Source: DAOUMU01 sp034409055
GTDB lineage: Bacteria; Chloroflexota; Anaerolineae; 4572-78; J111
Length of the DNA stretch: 23,773 nucleotides
Assembly: GCA_034409055.1 (NCBI GenBank)
Contig: DAOUMU010000087.1
Location: 1-23,773 of the forward strand
Direction of reading: 5' to 3'
Shown: positions 1 through 7,072 of the stretch, one piece after another
Layout: every line of letters starts with the position of its first letter
How positions within the stretch are numbered: the first letter of the stretch is position 1
Notes under the pieces: model-generated
Told to the model about the DNA's origin: nothing
Database searches by the model: none
What the model saw: the letters and a program-made list of their open reading frames with translations, nothing else
Program-made: the position numbers and the translations under genes

Positions 1-265
1 TGAACATACTCTGTATCCACCAATAATAGCCAGCATGCCAATCACTCCACTCTTTGACAACCGATACACTGCCGATGACCTCTGACTGATCATTTTCTAA
101 AACCCAATATCTGGCCACCGTTGGGTCCTCCAGGCCCACTTTGATCCCTTCTTTCACCACGTCTGCTGATTTATCAAGGCCCTCTGCTTCATTTGCTTCG
201 GCAATGGTGAAAGAGACTAACCGATCCAGGTCATTAATATTGGCCGTTCTGACCGAGAATGGCAT
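1..265 (-). CDS. GNAT-family N-acetyltransferase, N-terminal part (cut by window edge)
   Basis: The minus strand reads from ATG at 263-265 to the window edge without a stop, giving 88 residues that begin MPFSVRTANINDLDRLVSFT. The opening (x-VRTANINDLDRLVSF), the later WVLENDQSEVIGSVSVVKEWSDW strand region and the YYWWIQSMF stretch fit the N-terminal half of a GNAT acetyltransferase. GNAT proteins move an acetyl group from acetyl-CoA to an amine. The acetyl-CoA P-loop (Q/RxxGxG/A) would lie beyond the edge, so it cannot be checked. An AGAGGA ribosome site precedes the ATG. The gene starts 26 bases after the stop of the ThDP enzyme, so the two are probably co-transcribed. The substrate is unknown. 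Confidence 0.75.
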   Translation of the reverse strand, partial: MPFSVRTANINDLDRLVSFTIAEANEAEGLDKSADVVKEGIKVGLEDPTVARYWVLENDQSEVIGSVSVVKEWSDWHAGYYWWIQSMF

Positions 266-291
266 GCTTAAAATTCCTCTGGGGATTGATA

Positions 292-1959
292 TTACCGTTC
301 AAGCGGCACGTCCAGCAGAACCGGCTCAGTTTGGTTGTGGAGATTACGCATCCGCTGGCTCAATTCGTCGGGATCGGCCACCCGGTGAGCTTCGACGCCG
401 AACGAACGGGCCAGGTTGACGAAATCCACTTCCGGCTCAACCAGATCCATGCCCAGGTAGTTGTTCTGGGCCATCTGGGGCAAGGACATCACCTCCCCGC
501 TCACCTTGAGAATCTTGTACTGGGCGTTGTTGGCGATCACGAAAGTCACGGGGATGTGGTGATGGGCCGCCGTCCAGAGCCCCTGGATGCCGTAGAGGGC
601 TGATCCGTCCCCCAACAGGGCCACGACCGGCCGCTCGGGCCAGACCAGTTTCACGCCGATAGCGCAGCCCAACCCCCAGCCCAAGGTCCAGCCGCGCTGG
701 GCGAAGTGGCCGGAGGGGTCTTTTAACACGCCGAGTCGCTCCAGCAGGTTGTGATGGGTGGTGATGGCTTCTTCCACCACGGCTACGTTCGGTGGCAGCA
801 CGTGCGCCAGCGCTCCCATGAAGGTCAGGGGAGTCATGGGCCGCTGCTCCCACTGCGCCTCTATCTCGGCCAGCAACGTCTCCCGTTCGGCCGCCCGTTG
901 AGCAGTATACGCCTCGCGCCGTTGGGCGGCCGCCCGGACCTGGTCGGCGGACTCAATCTCCGCTATGCGTTGGGCCAGTTCGGCCAGACCGGCTTTTGGA
1001 TCGCCCAGCAAGCCAACTTCCAGGGGATAGTTCTTGCCTAACTGCCACGGGTCCACGTCCAGATGGATGAGGCGGCTGTGTTCCGGGATCGGATCGGCCG
1101 GCTGGCGATAGATGTAAAGTCGCAGCAGATTCATGCCGACCACGAAGATGACGTCGAAGTCGGCCAGACGTTGGCGAATGTCCGGCGCCCAGAAGGGCAG
1201 GGTTCCGGCGTAAAGGGGATGATCGGCCGGCATGGCCAGTCGTCCGTGCGAGGGCGTCGATTCGGTCAGCACCGGTGCGCCGAGCCGTTCAGCCAGCATG
1301 ACCAGTTCAGCCACCGCGCTGGCTTCGGTCACCCGACTGCCCGCCAGGATTACGGGGTTTTGGGCCTGCGCCAAAATCTCGGCGGCCTGGTGCAGGGCCT
1401 CCACCGGCGGGCGAACGCGCCGGTCGGGTATGTAAGGTGGGATGAGGTCGAGCCCATCAGCCCGCTCAAGCTGGACGTCGACGGGCAGTGACAAGAAGAC
1501 CGGGCCAGTGGGCGGGGTCAGCGCGGTCTGCACCGCGCGACGGACAACCGTCGGCACGTCCTCGACCCGTTGGGCTTCGAAGGACCACTTGGTCCACGGA
1601 CGGGTGACGCTGACCATGTCACCCTCCAACACCGGCTCGCCAAGCCGTAATCGCCGGTCCTGCTGCCCGGCCAGGATCAACAGGGGCGTGCCTTCGCAGT
1701 AGGCGTTGTAGAGCATACCCATGGCGTTACCCAGCCCACAGCAGATGTGCACGCATACCACGCCCAGTCCACCCGAGGCCATGGCATAGCCGTCCGCCAT
1801 GGCCGTCAGCGGCACCTCTTGCAGGCCGAAGATGTACTGAAATCGGGTATCCTTTACCAATGCCTCGTTCAAGGGCAGTTCGGTCGTGCCCGGATTGCCG
1901 AAGATGTACCGCACGTCGGCGGCAGCAAGGATTTCCAGAAAGGCCTCAATTCCTAACAT
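292..1959 (-). CDS. ThDP-dependent enzyme, benzoylformate decarboxylase-like
   Basis: This 555-residue protein has the full three-domain layout of ThDP decarboxylases and acetolactate synthase relatives. The N-terminal Pyr domain carries GNPGTTE (21-27), the conserved glutamate in LQEVPL (E48) that activates ThDP, and HICCGLGNAMG (H71 onward), which matches the BFD motif containing His70. The C-terminal PP domain has GDGS (450-453) and NN (477-478), the Mg-ThDP motif. Overall similarity by eye is best to benzoylformate decarboxylase (2-oxo acid to aldehyde plus CO2). However, the stretch that should contain the second BFD active-site histidine (about 271-290) has none, so the substrate may differ. 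GGAGG lies 6-7 bases before the ATG. It precedes the GNAT gene and may serve the catabolic island downstream. Oxalyl-CoA decarboxylase or another 2-oxo acid lyase are alternatives. Confidence 0.88.
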   Translation of the reverse strand: MLGIEAFLEILAAADVRYIFGNPGTTELPLNEALVKDTRFQYIFGLQEVPLTAMADGYAMASGGLGVVCVHICCGLGNAMGMLYNAYCEGTPLLILAGQQDRRLRLGEPVLEGDMVSVTRPWTKWSFEAQRVEDVPTVVRRAVQTALTPPTGPVFLSLPVDVQLERADGLDLIPPYIPDRRVRPPVEALHQAAEILAQAQNPVILAGSRVTEASAVAELVMLAERLGAPVLTESTPSHGRLAMPADHPLYAGTLPFWAPDIRQRLADFDVIFVVGMNLLRLYIYRQPADPIPEHSRLIHLDVDPWQLGKNYPLEVGLLGDPKAGLAELAQRIAEIESADQVRAAAQRREAYTAQRAAERETLLAEIEAQWEQRPMTPLTFMGALAHVLPPNVAVVEEAITTHHNLLERLGVLKDPSGHFAQRGWTLGWGLGCAIGVKLVWPERPVVALLGDGSALYGIQGLWTAAHHHIPVTFVIANNAQYKILKVSGEVMSLPQMAQNNYLGMDLVEPEVDFVNLARSFGVEAHRVADPDELSQRMRNLHNQTEPVLLDVPLER

Positions 1960-2076
1960 TGTTATCCTCCAGGTTGATCGTTATTGACACACTTTGCCGG
2001 GCCTTGAGTGGCTGGTTGAATAACTCTGGGCGCATGGCCTCGCTTGAACTGCCCGATTGAATACCTTTCAAAAATT

Positions 2077-2427
2077 CTAAGTGCTTGCAAATCTGATTGT
2101 CTTCTCAGTAACTACCACAAATTTATCAGTAAGCCTACCTGCGTAATTATCCAGCACTCTTTGTATTGCTGCAATTTTGTTTACTACGCGATCATCTTCA
2201 AGTCGTAACAAAATTATCCCTCGATGGGGATATTTCTCACGATAGACCTTTTCACCAAAATCTTTGTCATTGGTGATCAGTATCCAGTTTTCAGCAAACG
2301 CTTTTTCAATGATCTTATCATCGTCTATGCCACGAGCCTCTTCATAAACTGAAAAGACGTCATGACCTTGTTTCCTCAACCACCTTCCTACCGCAGGGCC
2401 TGTACATTCGTCAACCAGAAAGCGCAT
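2077..2427 (-). CDS. DUF5615 PIN-like protein, putative toxin
   Basis: This 116-residue protein begins MRFLVDE and has ITNDKDFGE (51-59), the pattern of DUF5615 (PIN-like) proteins. The acidic residues D6, D54 and D56 are placed like PIN-type metal ligands. DUF5615 proteins are commonly paired with DUF433 proteins and are regarded as putative toxin-antitoxin partners, but enzymatic activity is rarely proven. The start is one base after the DUF433 stop, so translation is probably coupled; the ribosome site (AGGGAAG) is weak, in keeping with that. Length is normal for the family. Confidence 0.85.
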   Translation of the reverse strand: MRFLVDECTGPAVGRWLRKQGHDVFSVYEEARGIDDDKIIEKAFAENWILITNDKDFGEKVYREKYPHRGIILLRLEDDRVVNKIAAIQRVLDNYAGRLTDKFVVVTEKTIRFAST

Positions 2428-2428
2428 C

Positions 2429-2677
2429 TTAGGCTGCTTCCCTGGCTAAAGGCATAAAAACTGTACTTTCTAAAGTTTTAGTGGCAAACAACAAACAGGC
2501 TTGAATATCTTCTTGAGTCAATCCCTCATACTCATCTAAAATTTCTGCAATGGTTGCTCCGTGTGCTAGTAGTCCAAGAATGTGCTCGACAGTTAATCGT
2601 GTACCTCTAATAACAGGTTTACCAACCATAACTTTAGGGTTGAGGGTAATACGCTCAAGCAGTTGAATATCTGTCAT
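2429..2677 (-). CDS. DUF433 protein, putative antitoxin
   Basis: The protein has 82 residues from the chosen ATG at 2675-2677. It carries the DUF433 signatures GKPVIRGTRLTVEHIL (19-34) and YEGLTQEDIQACL (50-62), a small winged-helix-like fold typical of antitoxins paired with DUF5615. An upstream in-frame ATG at 2701 would add 8 residues, but a perfect AGGAGG at 2687-2692 sits 9 bases before the inner ATG and overlaps that extension, so the inner start is preferred. It is the first gene of a two-gene unit with the DUF5615 gene. Autoregulation is typical for such pairs but is only inferred here. Confidence 0.87.
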   Translation of the reverse strand: MTDIQLLERITLNPKVMVGKPVIRGTRLTVEHILGLLAHGATIAEILDEYEGLTQEDIQACLLFATKTLESTVFMPLAREAA

Positions 2678-2699
2678 GGCTTTGTACCTCCTGCTACTC

Positions 2700-2705
2700 A
2701 TTATA
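2700..2705 (-). promoter_or_regulatory. possible -10 box for the DUF433/DUF5615 pair
   Basis: A perfect TATAAT on the minus strand lies just upstream of the AGGAGG ribosome site of the DUF433 gene. No convincing -35 hexamer was found at 16-18 bases, and the predicted leader would be very short (about 16 bases). Confidence 0.3.
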
Positions 2706-2773
2706 CCTCAAACCCTTTGAAAATAGCTACAGAGAAAGGGTGCTATTGCACTTGCGGTCCAGGGGTGCAAATG

Positions 2774-2891
2774 TCAGCGTTTATCAGCGTCATCTGCTTT
2801 CTATTTGTTACCCCGATTTTTCAAGATCATACCGCCATTCAACTTGGACGCTGGAGCGTCCGGGCGTCATTCCCAGGCTCTGGCGTGGGAA
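2774..2891. repeat. REP-like intergenic hairpins and short direct repeat
   Basis: The gap between the DUF433 gene and the HEPN-like gene holds two adjacent dyads. One is the perfect GGACGCTGGAGCGTCC (2846-2861). The other is imperfect, TTCCCA...TGGGAA (2870-2891). A short direct repeat of TCAGCGT is at 2774-2780 and 2784-2790. No open reading frame with a ribosome site is visible here. Neither hairpin is followed by a T-run, so they are not obvious intrinsic terminators. Confidence 0.55.
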
Positions 2892-2903
2892 ATATCATTG
2901 CTA

Positions 2904-3896
2904 TCAGGCACCGAGCTCATAATATTGAATATGATATATCAATTTCATGATTGTCTTAAGAACCCAGTGTGCCGCCTCTTCTTCAGTCAGCCTTCTTTTG
3001 TCCAAGATTTCCTCGTACTTCTCAATATCACCATGCACAATCGCGTTACGGAGACTCTTGACTCCCGTCCCTTCTCGACTCCAATCCTTGAACATCTCTG
3101 TGCCGATAAGTTTTATACTAAGAACTTGATCGACTATCACCTTCAGAATACCTACAATTGGAAGTGAGTCACGGCTATCGCCTGCAATATAAGTCTTGAA
3201 GGTTTTCTCGTTCCATCGGTCATCAGGTCTTCCCGATCGTAATAGCCTCTCTTCTACAAAATCCGCTATGAACGCTTCAAGCCCCGCATGGCTTTGGATA
3301 ATACTTGATTTATAGGACTTTTTGTCGATGAGTGCAAGAGCCTCTCCCATCAACTCTTTCCACATAAGACTTCGTCTATGTCTGGAAGTCCCGAAAACTA
3401 GGATCGTGAATCTTGCCTCTTTGCCAATATCATTTTCGTCGCGTGCTGAGCTCACAATATCCAGTATGGTTGGTGCTACTGAACGCATTTCGATGATTAT
3501 ATCTCTGTCTATACCTTCCTCATATGCTATCGTGCTGTAGATCTCGGAGTATGTCTCGCTGAGATCGAGTCTTTGCGTCACCCCAATCCTAAATCTAAGG
3601 TTATGCACACTGGCTACTGGTATGAAAGGATTCCAAGGTATCACAGAGATTTGCCCAGATGATGTTGGGTAAGGGAGACCCCGATACAAAAGCCTTCTTT
3701 GTAAGAGTCCTTCGTGCAGTGTGAACGAGTGTTCACATGCCTCACATTTTACTCCGTGACAAAACCCTCTCTTTTGTCTGAGAATTTCTTTTTCCTGCTC
3801 ATTTGAGTCACGCACATTGCCGCATTTTGGACATATTGCCAAGTATCTCCCTGGCAAATGGTTAATTCTGGCAACGCTTTCTATCGGAGCTGTCAT
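2904..3896 (-). CDS. zinc-ribbon protein with C-terminal HEPN-like motif, function unknown
   Basis: This is a 330-residue protein of no family I can name with certainty. The N-terminus has a zinc ribbon (CPKC at 22-25, CEAC at 51-54). The middle (about 85-190) has strand-like segments. The C-terminal third is helical and contains SLRNAIVHGD (281-290), where R283 and H288 form the Rx4H motif of HEPN domains. HEPN proteins are often ribonucleases in toxin-antitoxin and defence systems, but many HEPN-like proteins with this motif (RNA-binding or structural, e.g. ApeA-like or swt1-type families) are uncharacterised. The start has AGAGGTG 6-7 bases upstream. It has its own promoter (3972-4000) and sits beside a DUF433/DUF5615 pair, consistent with an accessory patch. 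Function is not assigned. Confidence 0.8.
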   Translation of the reverse strand: MTAPIESVARINHLPGRYLAICPKCGNVRDSNEQEKEILRQKRGFCHGVKCEACEHSFTLHEGLLQRRLLYRGLPYPTSSGQISVIPWNPFIPVASVHNLRFRIGVTQRLDLSETYSEIYSTIAYEEGIDRDIIIEMRSVAPTILDIVSSARDENDIGKEARFTILVFGTSRHRRSLMWKELMGEALALIDKKSYKSSIIQSHAGLEAFIADFVEERLLRSGRPDDRWNEKTFKTYIAGDSRDSLPIVGILKVIVDQVLSIKLIGTEMFKDWSREGTGVKSLRNAIVHGDIEKYEEILDKRRLTEEEAAHWVLKTIMKLIYHIQYYELGA

Positions 3897-3971
3897 GCTA
3901 CACCTCTTTCCAAATGATATCCATACCGGCCAGATACTTGTACCCGGAAAAAACTTAAACCAGACTCAACC

Positions 3972-4000
3972 ATTATAGAATACACTATACCATTGGTCAA
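3972..4000 (-). promoter_or_regulatory. sigma70-type promoter for the HEPN-like gene
   Basis: The minus strand reads TTGACC (3995-4000), a 17-base spacer, then a perfect TATAAT (3972-3977). Transcription would start near 3965, about 69 bases before the ATG at 3896. It is one of the best promoter matches in the window. Confidence 0.7.
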
Positions 4001-4086
4001 TACCAACAGGAGAAAAAATAGATAACTGCTAGAAAAAGCTGATTTGCTAAAGGCTGAAAGCTAACCTCCTGGGGCCAAAAAATAAG

Positions 4087-4207
4087 CATCCCCAGACGCG
4101 AGTGGTGCGGATGACACCGGCTCCGCTTTACGTCTGAGGATGTTTAGAACAAAACCGGTCTGCTTTAGCAGACTTTAGCTTTTAGCCCTGAGCTTCAGCT
4201 CGGGGCT
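4087..4207. repeat. cluster of three inverted repeats in a gene-free stretch
   Basis: The gap 3897-4208 (312 bases) has no credible gene. Apart from the promoter for the HEPN-like gene, it holds three dyads. The first has 12-base arms at 4087-4098 and 4131-4142 with one mismatch (CATCCCCAGACG / CGTCTGAGGATG). The second is the perfect GTCTGCTTTAGCAGAC at 4158-4173. The third is AGCCCTGAGCT..AGCTCGGGGCT at 4184-4207, which ends two bases from the stop of the EthD gene. On the minus strand the last hairpin is followed by AAAAG rather than a T-run, so it is a poor intrinsic terminator. It looks more like a REP-type element. Confidence 0.65.
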
Positions 4208-4208
4208 A

Positions 4209-4520
4209 CTACTCGATAATGACCTTCTCCTCGGTCAACAGGTGTACCCGTGACGAACAATGGGCGGCGGCGTCCTGGCCGGCGGCTTTGCCTTCGGGGG
4301 TGGCAAAAGCGGCCTGCCGGGCCGCATCGTCGTCGAACCAAAATTCCGACACCGCGTCGTAAGGTAAGTCGGGATTATCTTCCAGCACCACGCTCATGCG
4401 GTAGTGCCGGATGCCGGGCAACTTTTTACCCAGCGGCGGATGCTCCTCGAAGGCCCACTGCCGGAACTCTTCCAGGCTCATCCCTTCTTTGCGTTTGAGT
4501 AAAGAAACAACTTTGAGCAA
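4209..4520 (-). CDS. EthD-domain small protein
   Basis: This 103-residue protein starts LKVVSLLKRKEGMSLEEFRQWAFEEHPPLGKKLPGIRHYRMSVV and has EFWFDDDAARQAAFATPEGKAAGQDA, the EthD layout (ferredoxin-like alpha/beta barrel dimer; the founding member supports ethyl tert-butyl ether degradation). EthD-like proteins occur in many catabolic clusters, some as isomerases or cyclases; the reaction here is unknown. The start is a TTG codon (4518-4520) with GGAGGT six bases upstream at 4527-4532; no nearby ATG is as well placed. It is the last gene of the island, 201 bases after the molybdopterin C-terminal subunit, separated from it by heptad repeats. Confidence 0.85.
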   Translation of the reverse strand: MLKVVSLLKRKEGMSLEEFRQWAFEEHPPLGKKLPGIRHYRMSVVLEDNPDLPYDAVSEFWFDDDAARQAAFATPEGKAAGQDAAAHCSSRVHLLTEEKVIIE

Positions 4521-4578
4521 GGTGATACCTCCAATTGATTGATATAGTAAGGTGGCTGTTCAGACAAACTTTTTGCCG

Positions 4579-4724
4579 TGTTGCGTGTTGCGTAAAAGGG
4601 CGGCACGCTTTAAATTTCACGTTTCACGTTTTACGTTTCCGTTTCATGTCACTTGCCTTGCGGATTCACGCACCCCGCTTTCCGCTCCACGCTCCTCGCT
4701 TTCCGCTCTCCGCTCCCCGCTTCA
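4579..4724. repeat. two back-to-back degenerate heptanucleotide arrays
   Basis: After a doubled TTGCGTG/TTGCGTA unit (4579-4597), the sequence runs in 7-base units. TTTCACG is at 4615-4621 and 4622-4628, TTTTACG at 4629-4635, then a six-base TTTCCG and TTTCATG (4642-4648). After a short gap come seven perfect-register units of CGCTYYN from 4676 to 4724 (CGCTTTC, CGCTCCA, CGCTCCT, CGCTTTC, CGCTCTC, CGCTCCC, CGCTTCA). The last unit contains the stop codon of the upstream gene. No ribosome site or start suggests translation. Confidence 0.75.
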
Positions 4725-5729
4725 CTCACCCTTTTCCTTCTCTTCCAGGGCCCGCAGGATCTTCTCCGGGGTGGCCGGAAGCTCGGTGATGCGGACGCCG
4801 ACGGCGTTGTAGATGGCGTTGACGATGGCCGGGATGGGGGGGTTGGCCGTCATTTCGCCCACGCCCTTGACCCCGTAGGGACCGTTGACCGAGGGATACT
4901 CCAGGACCACGCTGTCGATCTCCGGCAGCTCGGTCGGGCCCGGCAGTACGTACTCGCTGAAGCTGCCCGGGCTGTGATCGACGGCCGGGTAGTAGGGGGC
5001 CGTGGTTTCGTACAAGGCGTGAGACATCCCCATGACCGACCCGCCTCGAATTTGGCCCTCGACCAGGGCCGGGTTGACCTGGCGACCGACTTCGTAGGCG
5101 CTCTTGATGCTCAACACGGTCACTTCGCCGGTTTCGGTGTCCACTTCCACTTCGGCCACCGTACAGGCGTGGGCCTCGGTCGAGTCGGGATCCATCTTGC
5201 CGGTTTCGGGGTCCACGTCGCTTTTCGGCTTGATGTACATACCCCGACCGGAGATGGTCTTGCCGTACTTAAAGTGCGCGGCCAGGGCCAGGTCGACGAT
5301 GTTGATGGCGCGGTCGGGCGCGCCTTTCACCCGGATGTTCCCCTGGCCGTCTGTTTCCAGGTCTTCCGGGCTGACTTCTAACTCGTCGGCGGCCACTTCC
5401 AACATCACCTGGCGGGCCTCCTGGGCCGCCCTCATGACGGCGTTGCCCACCCGGTGGGTGGCCCGGCTGGCAAAGGTGCCCATACAGTGGGGGCCGGTGT
5501 CCGTGTCGGCCGTGTCGATCATGACGTTTTCAAAGGGGAGCCCCAGGGTCTCGGCCCCAATCTGGGCCAGCACCGTCTTCAGACCCTGGCCCAGGTCGGT
5601 GCTGGACAGGCTGATGACAAAGGTGCCGGTCGTGGTCGAGTGAATCAGGGCCTGGCTGGGATCACCCCCCAGGTTCATGCCGGTGGGGTAGTTCACGGCG
5701 GCAATGCCGGTGCCTCTTACTTTAGCCAT
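4722..5729 (-). CDS. molybdenum hydroxylase, medium (C-terminal) molybdopterin subunit
   Basis: This 335-residue protein corresponds to the C-terminal half of the xanthine dehydrogenase-family large subunit. It has TDLGQGLKTVLAQIG (44-58, the GQG loop), GTFASRATHRVGNA (84-97), VGRQVNPALVEGQIRGG (214-230) and KGVGEMTANPPIPAIVNAI (288-306); E292 is in the place of the catalytic glutamate. It would form the molybdenum active site together with the 448-residue subunit encoded immediately before it. The ORFs overlap by 8 bases. This ORF has its own GGAGG (5735-5739) 5 bases before ATG 5727-5729, so the split looks genuine and not a frameshift. The Eubacterium barkeri nicotinate dehydrogenase also has a two-piece large subunit (NdhL/NdhM) of similar sizes. 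Likely substrate: an N-heterocycle or other aromatic or aldehyde; unproven. Confidence 0.88.
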   Translation of the reverse strand: MAKVRGTGIAAVNYPTGMNLGGDPSQALIHSTTTGTFVISLSSTDLGQGLKTVLAQIGAETLGLPFENVMIDTADTDTGPHCMGTFASRATHRVGNAVMRAAQEARQVMLEVAADELEVSPEDLETDGQGNIRVKGAPDRAINIVDLALAAHFKYGKTISGRGMYIKPKSDVDPETGKMDPDSTEAHACTVAEVEVDTETGEVTVLSIKSAYEVGRQVNPALVEGQIRGGSVMGMSHALYETTAPYYPAVDHSPGSFSEYVLPGPTELPEIDSVVLEYPSVNGPYGVKGVGEMTANPPIPAIVNAIYNAVGVRITELPATPEKILRALEEKEKGE

Positions 5730-7068
5730 TTTTGCCTCCTTCTCTGTCCCAAGAATTCATGGCCAGGAACCGCTCGGGCAATTCATGACCCACCAGTTTG
5801 GCCGCTGCCTGCATGGTCTCGATCAAGGTGGCGTCTTCCACCACCTTTTGGTGGGGCTTCATATCGCCGTTGCGGTAGGCGTTGATGAAACGAATCTCCC
5901 ACGGGTCCATGCCCACTGTCTCGGCGATCTTGTCCATCTGCACTTCCAGGGCAAACGAAGCCGGGGTAACGCCGAAGCCGCGCATGGCGCTGCCCGGCTG
6001 GCGGTTGGTATAGACGCAGTGAGCGTCGATCCACACGTTGGGAATGGTGTAAGGCCCGGCCACGTTGGCCGCGTGTTTGGTGACGGCGTAGGGGGTGTGC
6101 CGGTTATAGGCCCCCGCGTCGGCATAGCTGGTGATTTTGCGGGCGATGATCCGGCCGTCTTTCATAACCCCGTCTTTGTAGTACATACGCCACGCGCCGC
6201 GCGTCGAGGAGACCCGCATCTCTTCTTCCCGGGTAAACTTGTACTTCACCGGCCGGCCGGTCTTGATCGAGGCCAGGATAGCAATCGGCTCGACGATCAC
6301 GTCTACCTTGCCGCCGAACCCACCGCCTACGGTGCCGCCTACAAAGTGCAGCTTGTTAAACGGAATACCCAGGATCAGGGCCGAGTTGTCCAGGGTGAAA
6401 AACAGGGCCTGGGTATTGGTATAGACCGTATAGCGGCCGTCCGCTTCCGGTTTGACCACGCAGCCGGTGGTCTCGACCGGGGCGTGCTCGATCGGGCTGA
6501 ACTGGTAGCGTCCTTCCACGATGTAGTCGGCCTCGGCCAGACCCTTTTCCACGTCCCCAAAGCGGACCCGACGGCAGTGATGTCCTTCGTAGACGAAGTA
6601 GTTGGTGCCCCACGGTTTCAAGATCGGCGCGTCCGGTTTCAGAGCCTCTTCCACGTCGAACACGGCCGGTAGCTCCTCCAGGTCCAGCTTGACCTTACTG
6701 ACCGCTTCCATGGCCGCTTCTTCGGTTTCGGCCACAATGGCCGCAATCTGCTCGCCCTTGTACAACACTTTATCCTCGGCCAGGACCGGTTCCTCGTCGG
6801 GGCCGACGCCGATCAGGCACAGGATGGTGTAGATGTTTTTGGGTACGTCCTTGTGGGTCAGGGCCTGCACGAAGCCCGGCACCTTCTCCGCTTCGGAGAA
6901 GTCAATCCCCTTAATCCGGGCGTGGGGGACCGGACTGCGGACCATCTTCAAGTACAGCATATCTCGAAACTTGATGTCGTCAATGTAAACGGTCTTGCCC
7001 GTTACGTGGCCCAGACCATCACGACGTTGGACAGACTGGCCAACAACATTCAGGGTTTGCTCTGTCAT
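5722..7068 (-). CDS. molybdenum hydroxylase, large (N-terminal) molybdopterin subunit
   Basis: This 448-residue protein corresponds to the N-terminal half of xanthine dehydrogenase-family molybdopterin subunits. It has the a/b hammerhead domain (about 17-140, VQRRDGLGHVTGKTVYIDDI...), then GGTVGGGFGGKVD (244-256, molybdopterin binding) and QPGSAMRGFGVTPASFALEVQMDKIAE (357-383). The active-site loop is AMRGFG, as in hydroxylases, not the AYxCSFR loop of form I CO dehydrogenase, so this is not a CO dehydrogenase despite the CoxG-like gene in the cluster. It ends at residue 448 where a normal subunit would continue into the next ORF. AGGAGG upstream overlaps the end of the 2Fe-2S gene, whose stop lies 4 bases before this ATG. 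Expected partners: 2Fe-2S, FAD and medium subunits. Confidence 0.9.
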   Translation of the reverse strand: MTEQTLNVVGQSVQRRDGLGHVTGKTVYIDDIKFRDMLYLKMVRSPVPHARIKGIDFSEAEKVPGFVQALTHKDVPKNIYTILCLIGVGPDEEPVLAEDKVLYKGEQIAAIVAETEEAAMEAVSKVKLDLEELPAVFDVEEALKPDAPILKPWGTNYFVYEGHHCRRVRFGDVEKGLAEADYIVEGRYQFSPIEHAPVETTGCVVKPEADGRYTVYTNTQALFFTLDNSALILGIPFNKLHFVGGTVGGGFGGKVDVIVEPIAILASIKTGRPVKYKFTREEEMRVSSTRGAWRMYYKDGVMKDGRIIARKITSYADAGAYNRHTPYAVTKHAANVAGPYTIPNVWIDAHCVYTNRQPGSAMRGFGVTPASFALEVQMDKIAETVGMDPWEIRFINAYRNGDMKPHQKVVEDATLIETMQAAAKLVGHELPERFLAMNSWDREGGKNG

Positions 7069-7072
7069 CGCT

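Noticed and set aside
4653..5381. Long plus-strand reading frame opposite the molybdopterin subunit
   Set aside because: It is antisense to a gene with clear family motifs and has low-complexity Gly/Val/His/Asp-rich protein and no ribosome site; it is a codon-bias shadow.
5722..5729. Frameshift or sequencing error splitting the molybdopterin subunit
   Set aside because: The second ORF has its own well-spaced GGAGG and ATG, and four-subunit relatives with a two-piece large subunit are known, so a natural split is more likely.
5704..6672. 322-codon plus-strand frame opposite the large molybdopterin subunit
   Set aside because: Antisense shadow of a well-supported gene; no recognisable domain and no ribosome site.
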